A stretch of DNA of 5,811 nucleotides from an uncultured Bacilli bacterium. GTDB taxonomy: Bacteria; Bacillota_I; Bacilli_A; RF39; UBA660. How positions within the stretch are numbered: position 1 is the first letter of the stretch; each line of letters begins with the position of its first letter. A program made the translations under genes and the position numbers. The stretch covers positions 1 through 5,811 of the forward strand of contig CALVRP010000063.1 in NCBI GenBank assembly GCA_944358665.1, given 5' to 3'. The notes beneath the pieces are model-generated. The model was not told the DNA's origin. It made no database searches and worked only from the letters and a program-made list of their open reading frames with translations. Positions 1 to 4,661 of the stretch are shown here, piece after piece.

Positions 1-39
1 TCACCACTCCGTGCTTTGTAGTACACACTCCTTCAAGAC

Positions 40-48
40 TGATATTAT
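40..48 (+). promoter_or_regulatory. Possible extended -10 element upstream of ylbD
   Basis: The sequence TGATATTAT fits the TGnTAnnnT form of an extended -10, with the hexamer TATTAT at 43-48. I see no convincing -35 hexamer at the right distance. Transcription from here would start near 55 and give a leader of about 70 nt before the ylbD start, containing the inverted repeats at 67-115. The gene could equally be read from further upstream, outside the window, so this is a weak call. Confidence 0.22.
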
Positions 49-66
49 ATAGAAAAATAAATTTAA

Positions 67-116
67 TTCAAGGCTTTCATTCCTATGTGTGCCTTGAACG
101 AAGTGAAAGGAATGAG
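67..116 (+). promoter_or_regulatory. Interleaved inverted repeats (possible pseudoknot) over the ylbD ribosome binding site
   Basis: Two complementary pairs interlock in the order A-B-A'-B'. TTCAAGGC (67-74) pairs perfectly with GCCTTGAA (91-98), and TCATTCC (77-83) pairs perfectly with GGAATGA (109-115), with a possible extra U-G pair (76/116). Because B lies in the loop of the first hairpin, this is the arrangement of an H-type pseudoknot. The B' arm overlaps the AAAGGA (106-111) that would serve as ribosome binding site for ylbD, so folding would hide it. A copy of a dispersed palindromic repeat sitting next to the gene is an equally good explanation. The pairing is seen directly; any function is inference. 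Confidence 0.45.
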
Positions 117-123
117 TCTTTTT

Positions 124-459
124 ATGAGTAAAAAAGAAGAGTTTAAAAATTTTGTACGCCAGCACCCTGTTTTGCTTAAATATGTTCAAAATGGCGAAAT
201 GACTTGGCAAAAGTTTTTTGAGATCTATGATATGTATGGAGAAGATAATAGTGCTTGGCAAAATTATTTGACAGCGCCGGTAAGTACCAAAGAAAGTTTT
301 GATTTTTCTAATTTTTTTAAGGGGCTTGATTTAGATAGTATTCAAAATGGTGTAAGTAGTTTGCAAAGAGTTGTTGGTTTGCTTCAAGATATGTCTTCTA
401 ATAAAACACCTACTAGCGAATACAAACCGAGACCAATTTATAAACATTTTGAGGACTAA
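124..459 (+). CDS. ylbD: YlbD-family putative spore coat protein
   Basis: The product is a 111-residue soluble protein with no signal peptide or membrane segment. Its N-terminal half matches the YlbD pattern as I know it: EEFKNFV..HP.L (5-17), then a GEMTW motif (24-28) and YGEDNSAW (38-45). A low-complexity linker and a polar, proline-containing tail follow. In Bacillus, YlbD is described as a coat-associated protein of unknown mechanism; whether this organism sporulates cannot be told from the window. I chose the ATG at 124 because family members begin just before the EEFK segment. Frame-compatible ATGs at 85 and 112 lie inside the upstream inverted repeats, and the latter directly abuts AAAGGA. 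The distance from AAAGGA (106-111) to 124 is 12 nt, somewhat long, so the start is uncertain. It overlaps the next gene by one base, and the pair followed by rsmD reproduces the Bacillus ylbD-ylbE...ylbH neighbourhood. Confidence 0.75.
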   Translation: MSKKEEFKNFVRQHPVLLKYVQNGEMTWQKFFEIYDMYGEDNSAWQNYLTAPVSTKESFDFSNFFKGLDLDSIQNGVSSLQRVVGLLQDMSSNKTPTSEYKPRPIYKHFED

Positions 460-680
460 TGACTTTAGAATTACAATTTAAAATAAAAGAAAATCAAAAC
501 TACTTAAAATATTTAAGGCAAAATTCTTTCTGGTACAAATATTTAAATCGTGATCCGGAAAACTTTAAATATTTTGAAGAGGAAGTTAAAAGAAATTACA
601 AACTTACTAAGACTGATAAAATAATGCGAACTTTGGAAACTATTGAAATGATGGAAAAAGTTATGTCCACCTTAAGATAA
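459..680 (+). CDS. ylbE: YlbE-like small protein of unknown function
   Basis: The product is a 73-residue protein matching the YlbE-like family, with NYLKYLRQNSFWYKYLNRDP (14-33) as the conserved core. In the family this segment reads roughly L.(R/Y)LR.NP.WY..L.R.P. The rest is a charged stretch and a methionine-rich helical C-terminus (MMEKVM, 64-69). No enzyme motif, signal peptide or membrane segment is visible, and no molecular role is established for the family. Its ATG shares one base with the ylbD stop (TAATG), and GAGGA at 451-455 lies only 3 nt before it, so translation is probably coupled to ylbD. Co-occurrence with ylbD is the best support for the call. Confidence 0.72.
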   Translation: MTLELQFKIKENQNYLKYLRQNSFWYKYLNRDPENFKYFEEEVKRNYKLTKTDKIMRTLETIEMMEKVMSTLR

Positions 681-683
681 ATG

Positions 684-692
684 TGGTAAAAT
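684..692 (+). promoter_or_regulatory. Possible extended -10 promoter for rsmD
   Basis: TGGTAAAAT fits the extended -10 form, with the hexamer TAAAAT at 687-692. The sequence 17 bp further upstream (664-669) is a poor -35. Transcription would start near 699, only about 11 nt before the rsmD ATG and right at its ribosome binding site GAGGTGG (699-705). rsmD could also simply be co-transcribed with ylbDE, because the gap is just 29 nt. Confidence 0.35.
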
Positions 693-709
693 ATTTTTGA
701 GGTGGTACT

Positions 710-1231
710 ATGCGTGTAATTAGTGGAAAGTATAAAGGTAAAAAACTAAATGGTTTTAATCTAAATGGTACAAGACCGACTATGGATAGGGTGAAAGAAT
801 CACTTTTTGCGATTATAAATCCGTATTTAAAGGGTAGTGTTTGTTTAGATTTATTTGCTGGTAGTGGGGCTTTAGGAATTGAAGCCGTTAGTAATGGTGC
901 TTCTAGTATTGTTTTTGTTGATAATAGTCCTAATGCGATTAAAATATTAAAAGAAAATACAAATAAAATTGATGAAAATGTAGAAATTGTTTTAAGCGAT
1001 TATAAAAAGTATTTAAAAACAACTTCTAAAAAATTTGATATTATTTTTTTAGATCCACCATATGATAGACACTTGATATCTAAAGCTATTAATTATATTT
1101 TGGAAAATAATCTTTTAAATGATGGTGGCCTTTTAGTTTGTGAATATGAAAGTGAAATTATAAATTGTTCATTACAAGTTATTAAAGAAAAAAGTTATGG
1201 TGGAAAAAATATAAAAATTTTTCAAAAATAA
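710..1231 (+). CDS. rsmD: 16S rRNA (guanine966-N2)-methyltransferase RsmD
   Basis: RsmD transfers a methyl group from S-adenosylmethionine to N2 of G966 (E. coli numbering) of 16S rRNA in the small subunit. The 173-residue product carries the family landmarks in order. They are the N-terminal RVISGKYKGKKL (2-13) and TRPTMDRVKESLF (21-33), SAM-binding motif I DLFAGSGALG (47-56), an acidic residue after strand 2 (D71), and catalytic motif IV DPPY (115-118), typical of amino-directed N-methyltransferases. A C-terminal YGG..I segment (163-168) is also present. It is slightly shorter than the usual ~185 residues but has no missing motif. The start has GAGGTGG at 699-705, 4 nt upstream. In Bacillus this gene (ylbH) is followed by coaD; here a peptide-export cassette follows instead. 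Confidence 0.93.
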   Translation: MRVISGKYKGKKLNGFNLNGTRPTMDRVKESLFAIINPYLKGSVCLDLFAGSGALGIEAVSNGASSIVFVDNSPNAIKILKENTNKIDENVEIVLSDYKKYLKTTSKKFDIIFLDPPYDRHLISKAINYILENNLLNDGGLLVCEYESEIINCSLQVIKEKSYGGKNIKIFQK

Positions 1232-1239
1232 CTTTTTTT
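1188..1239 (+). terminator. Possible AT-rich terminator overlapping the end of rsmD
   Basis: AAAAAAGTTAT (1188-1198) is complementary to ATAACTTTTTT (1228-1238). Between them GAAAAA (1203-1208) pairs with TTTTTC (1218-1223), giving a two-level hairpin that ends in a T run. The stem is almost wholly A-T and lies inside the rsmD coding end, so it would be weak. A run of T-rich sequence continues to 1270. It may separate rsmD from the exporter cassette. Confidence 0.33.
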
Positions 1240-1281
1240 ATTTTTTTTAATTTTTTTAAAGGGTTTTTTTATCTTTTCTCT

Positions 1282-1302
1282 TATGATATATATAGGAAGG
1301 TG
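1282..1302 (+). promoter_or_regulatory. Possible -10 element and ribosome binding site of the exporter cassette
   Basis: TATGAT (1282-1287) is one mismatch from the consensus -10, but no recognisable -35 lies upstream in the T-rich tract. Transcription would begin just before the ribosome binding site GGAAGGTG (1295-1302), which precedes the exporter ATG by 4 to 6 nt depending on the core chosen. The ribosome binding site is convincing; the promoter is not. Confidence 0.3.
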
Positions 1303-1306
1303 ATTT

Positions 1307-3355
1307 ATGGTTAAAAAATACCCTTTTATAAGACAATCTGGGTTAAAAGATTGCGCAGCTGCCTGCACATATATGATTGTTAAATACTATAATGGTTTTG
1401 TCAGTATGAGCGAACTTAGTGAAATGCTGAAAGTAACCAGAAATGGAACTACAGCTTACCATATTATAAACACATTAGAAATGTTAGGATTTAAGGCCTA
1501 TGGTATAAAAGATAAATATGAGAATTTGAAAAAACACCCTGTACCTTTTATCGCAAATGTAATAATTGATAACTCCTACAAACATTTTATGGTGGTCTAT
1601 GAAATTCATGATAATTATCTTTTAATTGCTGATCCATCAAAAAAAATAAGTAAAGTTAAACCTAAAGATTTTAAAAATATATGGACCGGCGTTAGTTTGC
1701 ACATGTATCCGATAAAACCGATTGTTAAAATGAAAAATGAATCAATATTAAAATTTATTAAAAAAATGGTTATCTCTAATAAAAAATATTTATTAATAAT
1801 ATTTATGTTATCATTATTAGTAACAATATTATCAATTTTTACTTCGTTTTTCTTACAATTAGTGTTTGATAACATTGATCAAAATCATTTGACTAAGATT
1901 TTTATTTTATTTTTTCTTTTATTTATTAGTAAAATGTTTTTTGAGTTTTTAAGAAACTTAATATTAATTTTTCTAAATAAAAAGATTGATAAAGATTTAA
2001 CTAATAAGGTATTTGAACAAATAATTCATCTTCCGTATAGTTATTATCACGGAAAAACGACTGGCGAAGTGGTTAGCCGCATTAATGATCTAGCTTATGT
2101 AAGAGGACTAATTAGTAATGTTTCCTTATCTTTATTTATTGATATGCCTCTGTCAATAATTACGATGATTATATTGATTTATTTAAATTCTAAGTTGTTT
2201 TTCGTTGTGTTTCTAATTTTTGCACTCTATCTTTTAATTATTCTGATATTTAAAAATAATCTTCGTAATTTAGTTTTTAAAGAAAATCAAGAAAAAGCTA
2301 TAATAATGTCGTATATGACTGAGACTATTCGTGGCTTTGAAACGATTAAAGGCTTGGGAATTGAAAATAAAATGGCTGATAAATTTAAAAAAAATTATCA
2401 AAAGAAGATAGAAAGTACTTATAAACTAGATAGGTTTTATAATTATATAAATTTACTAAAAGATTTTATTGGTACAACTGGACAAGTAGTATTAGTTTTT
2501 ATAGCTATAACATTTGTTCAAAAAGAATTAATGTCGGCTAACGTTTTATTAACTTATTTAATTTTAACCTCTTATTTTCTAATGTCTATTCGTAACGTTT
2601 TAAATTTTGATTTAGAAATTAAAGAAGCCTATGAAGCTATAAATAGGATTTTAGATTTAACTTATTATAAGGAAGAAAATAAACTTATTTATAAGAAACT
2701 TAATTTAAATATCAAAATTGATAATTTGAAGTATAGCTATGATGATGTAAATGAAATTTTAAAAAACATTAACTTAGATATAAAAATAGGGGAAAAAATA
2801 CTGATAAGTGGTCCTAGTGGTAGTGGGAAATCTACTTTATTAAAAATAATTATGAAATTTTATAAGGTTAATAAAAATATGGTTAAATTAGGTGATATTG
2901 ATATTAATTATTTAGATAAAAAGGTTATTAATGAAAATATTGTTTACGTTGGCCAAAATGAAGTGTTTTTTACTGGTCCTTTACTAGATAATTTAACTTT
3001 GCGTGGTAATGATTATGAAAAAGCTATGCATATTAGTATGGCAAGCGATATTTTGAATAAAGATTCACTTGGTTATTATATGTTAATTGAGGAAAATGCA
3101 TTTAACTTATCGGGTGGTCAAAAACAAAGAATTGCTTTAGCTAGAGCTTTACAAAAATTTAAAATTATTTTAATTGATGAGGGGTTTAGCCAAATTGATG
3201 TAAGTATGGAACGACAAATCTTAAGAAATATTTTTAATAACTATAAAGATAAAATAGTTATAGTTGTATCCCATCGCCTCGATAATTTAGATTTGTTTGA
3301 CAGATATATTAAAATGCATAGCGGAAAAATAATTATTGATGAAAGAAGGAGGTAA
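1307..3355 (+). CDS. C39-peptidase ABC transporter that processes and exports double-glycine peptides
   Basis: This 682-residue protein combines leader peptidase, membrane domain and ATPase in one chain, the architecture of bacteriocin exporters of the LagD/MesD/ComA type. The N-terminal C39 peptidase (about 1-135) has Q10 for the oxyanion hole, catalytic C16 in QSGLKDCAAAC, H93 in KHFMVV and D109 in ADP. All are intact, so cleavage after a Gly-Gly leader is expected. About six hydrophobic segments follow (roughly 157-430), with the coupling-helix motif TGEVVSRI near 252-259. The ATPase domain has Walker A GPSGSGKST (502-510), Q551 in the Q-loop, signature LSGGQ (601-605), Walker B ending in D624-E625, and H656. 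The D-loop reads SQID rather than the common SALD. It is slightly shorter than the usual ~710 residues. Two genes for double-glycine peptides follow directly in the same transcript and are its obvious substrates. No HlyD-like accessory protein is present. Confidence 0.93.
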   Translation: MVKKYPFIRQSGLKDCAAACTYMIVKYYNGFVSMSELSEMLKVTRNGTTAYHIINTLEMLGFKAYGIKDKYENLKKHPVPFIANVIIDNSYKHFMVVYEIHDNYLLIADPSKKISKVKPKDFKNIWTGVSLHMYPIKPIVKMKNESILKFIKKMVISNKKYLLIIFMLSLLVTILSIFTSFFLQLVFDNIDQNHLTKIFILFFLLFISKMFFEFLRNLILIFLNKKIDKDLTNKVFEQIIHLPYSYYHGKTTGEVVSRINDLAYVRGLISNVSLSLFIDMPLSIITMIILIYLNSKLFFVVFLIFALYLLIILIFKNNLRNLVFKENQEKAIIMSYMTETIRGFETIKGLGIENKMADKFKKNYQKKIESTYKLDRFYNYINLLKDFIGTTGQVVLVFIAITFVQKELMSANVLLTYLILTSYFLMSIRNVLNFDLEIKEAYEAINRILDLTYYKEENKLIYKKLNLNIKIDNLKYSYDDVNEILKNINLDIKIGEKILISGPSGSGKSTLLKIIMKFYKVNKNMVKLGDIDINYLDKKVINENIVYVGQNEVFFTGPLLDNLTLRGNDYEKAMHISMASDILNKDSLGYYMLIEENAFNLSGGQKQRIALARALQKFKIILIDEGFSQIDVSMERQILRNIFNNYKDKIVIVVSHRLDNLDLFDRYIKMHSGKIIIDERRR

Positions 3356-3498
3356 TGTTTATCGAATTAAGTAAACAAGAATTATTAAATGTTACAGGTG
3401 GAGATGGTTTTGGTTTAGCAACGTTTATAGGAGGAGCTTTAACGTTTATTATAGGAATAATTGAAGGATATTTAAATCCCTCAAAATGTAATTCGTGA
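3355..3498 (+). CDS. Double-glycine leader bacteriocin-like peptide 1
   Basis: This 47-residue product is not a gene I recognise, but its class is clear. The first 16 residues, MFIELSKQELLNVTGG, match the double-glycine leader consensus: L-12, S-11, E-8, L-7, V-4, G-2, G-1. Cleavage by the C39 exporter upstream would release a 31-residue core starting DGFGLATF. The core is glycine-rich and very hydrophobic in the middle, contains a GxxxG motif (GIIEG, core 18-22), and ends SKCNS with one cysteine at core position 29. Net charge is about -1, unusual for an antimicrobial peptide. The ATG shares one base with the exporter stop (TAATG). AAGGAGGT (3346-3353) lies only about 2 nt before it, which is short; in-frame ATC at 3361 is at a better distance but is a very rare start. 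The likely role is one half of a two-peptide bacteriocin; a signalling peptide is the alternative. Confidence 0.85.
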   Translation: MFIELSKQELLNVTGGDGFGLATFIGGALTFIIGIIEGYLNPSKCNS

Positions 3499-3662
3499 TA
3501 TTAAATAAAAGTGAACTTTTACAAATTCAAGGGGGAGCAGTTACTGTAACTGCTACTTTAATAAATGCTTTAGCTAGAGGAATAAGCGTTTTATTTGAAT
3601 TAGGTAAAGCAGTTGGTTCATCTATAAGAAGAGCTATAACTAAAACAACTTGTTCATTATAA
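3495..3662 (+). CDS. Double-glycine leader bacteriocin-like peptide 2
   Basis: This 55-residue product is read from a GTG start that overlaps the TGA stop of peptide 1 (GTGA, 3495-3498). An in-frame TAA at 3489 rules out an earlier start, and no ATG precedes the leader. The first 14 residues, (M)ILNKSELLQIQGG, fit the double-glycine leader: L-12, E-8, L-7, I-4, G-2, G-1. The 41-residue core starts AVTVTATL, contains a GxxxG motif (GKAVG, core 23-27) and could form a long amphipathic helix. It is clearly cationic (two K and three R against one E) and ends TTCSL, with its single cysteine at core position 39. No ribosome binding site is visible, so translation probably depends on ribosomes finishing peptide 1. 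A stem-loop terminator begins inside its stop codon. The likely role is partner to peptide 1 in a class IIb-like bacteriocin. Confidence 0.82.
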   Translation: MILNKSELLQIQGGAVTVTATLINALARGISVLFELGKAVGSSIRRAITKTTCSL

Positions 3663-3682
3663 GCGAGAAATCTCGCTTTTTT
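3661..3682 (+). terminator. Strong terminator closing the peptide cassette
   Basis: AAGCGAG (3661-3667) pairs with CTCGCTT (3672-3678) across a four-base loop and is followed by a T run to 3682. This is the most GC-rich and convincing terminator in the window. It starts in the stop codon of peptide 2, so exporter, peptide 1 and peptide 2 form a closed unit with no further gene. Confidence 0.9.
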
Positions 3683-3703
3683 GTTGTTTTATAATAAAAA
3701 AAC

Positions 3704-3732
3704 TTGTAAATAAAGGTATTTAATGTTATAAT
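3704..3732 (+). promoter_or_regulatory. Promoter of rpsU
   Basis: A -35 of TTGTAA (3704-3709) is followed after exactly 17 bp by a perfect -10 TATAAT (3727-3732), with the extended-10 TG at 3724-3725. Transcription should start near 3739. The ribosome binding site GGGAGG (3749-3754) then stands 7 nt before the rpsU ATG. This is the best promoter in the window and fits a highly expressed ribosomal protein gene. Confidence 0.88.
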
Positions 3733-3761
3733 GAACTTAAGTTAAGAAGGGAGGTATATTT

Positions 3762-3968
3762 ATGGCAACAAAAGTAATCGTGCGTAACGGCAATGTTGAA
3801 AGTGCCCTTAGAACTTTAAAAGTGGATAAAGATGGCTCCCGTGCACAAATAAGAGAACGTAATCAAGGATATTTAAAACCAGGAGTAAAAAGAAGAAACG
3901 CAAAAAAAGAAGGCATTAAGGCTACTCGCCGCCGTGAAAGAAGAGAAAGATATAATAGAGCAGCATAA
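3762..3968 (+). CDS. rpsU: 30S ribosomal protein S21
   Basis: S21 is a small, very basic protein of the 30S subunit, located near the 3' end of 16S rRNA and involved in translation initiation. The 68-residue product has the family's N-terminal pattern V.VRNGNVESALRTLK (5-20). In the middle is the RERNQGYLKPGVKRR segment (31-45), and a long lysine/arginine-rich C-terminal helix follows. It is about 10 residues longer than the usual 57-58, the extra length being the arginine-rich tail (56-68). The start is supported by a strong GGGAGG 7 nt upstream and its own promoter. yqeY follows closely, the same order as in Bacillus, with a terminator hairpin between them. Confidence 0.95.
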   Translation: MATKVIVRNGNVESALRTLKVDKDGSRAQIRERNQGYLKPGVKRRNAKKEGIKATRRRERRERYNRAA

Positions 3969-3981
3969 CTGCTGTTTTTTT
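3959..3981 (+). terminator. Terminator or attenuator overlapping the rpsU stop codon
   Basis: AGCAGCA (3959-3965) pairs with TGCTGTT (3970-3976; one G-U pair) across the loop TAAC, and T residues run to 3981. The stop codon TAA is in the loop. Because yqeY starts only 28 nt later without its own clear promoter, partial read-through is likely, giving much rpsU and less yqeY mRNA. Confidence 0.75.
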
Positions 3982-3996
3982 AGAAAGGAAATGTTT

Positions 3997-4434
3997 ATGA
4001 GAGAGAAAATATTAAATGATTTAAAAGAAGCTATGAAGGCCCAAAATAAAGAAAAACTCGCGGTTATTAGAATGCTTAAAGGTTCTATACAAATGGAAGA
4101 GTTAAATAAGAAACACGAACTTACTGATGATGAAGTAATTGGTGTAGTAACAAAAGAAATTAAAAGTCGTAATGATAGTATTAAAGAATTTGAAAAAGGT
4201 AATCGTGATGATTTAATTCAAAAAACTAATGCAGAAATAGAAATATTAAAGGTTTATTTACCCGAACAACTAACTGATGAAGAAGCTATGCAGATAATAG
4301 AAGAAGCTTTTAATTCAGTAAAACCAGAAAGTTCTAAAGATATGGGAAAAGTTATGAAAGAAGTATCGCCAAAATTAAAAGGTAGATATGATATGGGAAA
4401 AGCAAGTAGTATAATTAAAGAAAAATTAAATTAA
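3997..4434 (+). CDS. yqeY: GatB/YqeY domain-containing protein
   Basis: The 145-residue product matches the YqeY family throughout. It has an N-terminal helical region with LKEAMKAQNKEKLAVIRMLK (8-27), a middle segment TKEIKSRNDSIKEFEKGNRDDL, and the conserved YLPEQLTDEE preceding a C-terminal domain that ends in MGKVMKEVSPKLKGRYDMGK. That last domain is related to the tail domain of GatB, the tRNA-dependent amidotransferase subunit, where it contacts tRNA; the role of free-standing YqeY is not established. Length is normal for the family (about 148). I chose the ATG at 3997 because AAAGGA (3984-3989) is 7 nt upstream; the in-frame ATG at 3991 is only 1 nt from it. It is probably transcribed by read-through from rpsU. 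Confidence 0.9.
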   Translation: MREKILNDLKEAMKAQNKEKLAVIRMLKGSIQMEELNKKHELTDDEVIGVVTKEIKSRNDSIKEFEKGNRDDLIQKTNAEIEILKVYLPEQLTDEEAMQIIEEAFNSVKPESSKDMGKVMKEVSPKLKGRYDMGKASSIIKEKLN

Positions 4435-4470
4435 AAAGAAAAGAGTTTTAAATTTTACTTTTCTTTTTTT
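4433..4470 (+). terminator. AT-rich terminator after yqeY
   Basis: AAAAAGAAAAG (4433-4443) is perfectly complementary to CTTTTCTTTTT (4458-4468), an 11-bp stem with a 14-nt loop that is itself partly self-complementary, followed by T residues. The stem starts in the yqeY stop codon. It should end the rpsU-yqeY transcript. The rest of the gap to rpsB holds promoters and a leader. Confidence 0.72.
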
Positions 4471-4526
4471 ATACGTCTTTTCTGATTAATATATTATAAT
4501 TTAAAATAAAAAAATTAAATTTTCTC

Positions 4527-4554
4527 TTGCACAATCATATAATTATGATATAAT
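4527..4554 (+). promoter_or_regulatory. Upstream promoter of rpsB
   Basis: TTGCAC (4527-4532) and TATAAT (4549-4554) are separated by 16 bp, with an extended-10 TG at 4546-4547. The region upstream is rich in A and T tracts. Transcription would start near 4561 and give a leader of about 100 nt before rpsB. Confidence 0.75.
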
Positions 4555-4560
4555 AATATT

Positions 4561-4661
4561 GGCTTTTTTAAATTACATGAATATGAATTTTTATGCCTAG
4601 TGCCTTATTGGTGGTATAATTTTGAAATATTCAGAAGAAATAACAAAAGGAGGAAGATAAA
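4561..4661 (+). promoter_or_regulatory. rpsB 5' leader with a possible hairpin
   Basis: The leader can form a hairpin in which GGC (4561-4563) pairs with GCC (4595-4597) and AAATT (4570-4574) with AATTT (4586-4590), separated by a large internal loop. S2 autoregulates through its leader in some bacteria, so a regulatory role is possible, but I do not recognise a specific motif here. The ribosome binding site AGGAGG (4648-4653) lies 8 nt before the ATG and is not obviously sequestered. Confidence 0.35.
4612..4620 (+). promoter_or_regulatory. Possible second, extended -10 promoter of rpsB
   Basis: TGGTATAAT is a perfect extended -10 with the hexamer TATAAT at 4615-4620. The sequence 16-18 bp upstream is a poor -35, which extended -10 promoters tolerate. 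A start near 4627 would give a leader of about 35 nt and bypass the upstream hairpin. Confidence 0.5.

Noticed and set aside
5..31. CACTCC occurring twice (5-10 and 26-31) near the window start
   Set aside because: A six-base direct repeat seen only twice is too short to call a repeat or an operator without upstream sequence.
1..261. An 86-codon open frame on the minus strand over the start of ylbD
   Set aside because: It runs opposite a recognisable ylbD coding region, has no ribosome binding site that I can see, and its translation is low-complexity and hydrophobic, as expected from antisense AT-rich DNA.
1240..1270. T-rich tract between rsmD and the exporter as a mobile-element boundary
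   Set aside because: Homopolymer runs are common in AT-rich intergenic DNA, and I found no inverted termini, target-site duplication or matching copy after the cassette.
1615..1875. An 86-codon minus-strand frame inside the exporter gene
   Set aside because: It is antisense to the well-conserved peptidase and membrane-domain coding sequence, and shows no family resemblance.
3496..3506. Possible UGA recoding: reading TGA 3496-3498 as Trp would extend peptide 1 by Trp-Tyr before a TAA
   Set aside because: The tryptophans I checked in the window (ylbD, ylbE, exporter, rpsB) are all TGG and no conserved frame is interrupted by TGA, which argues against genetic code 4. The GTGA overlap with peptide 2 also makes sense if TGA is a stop.
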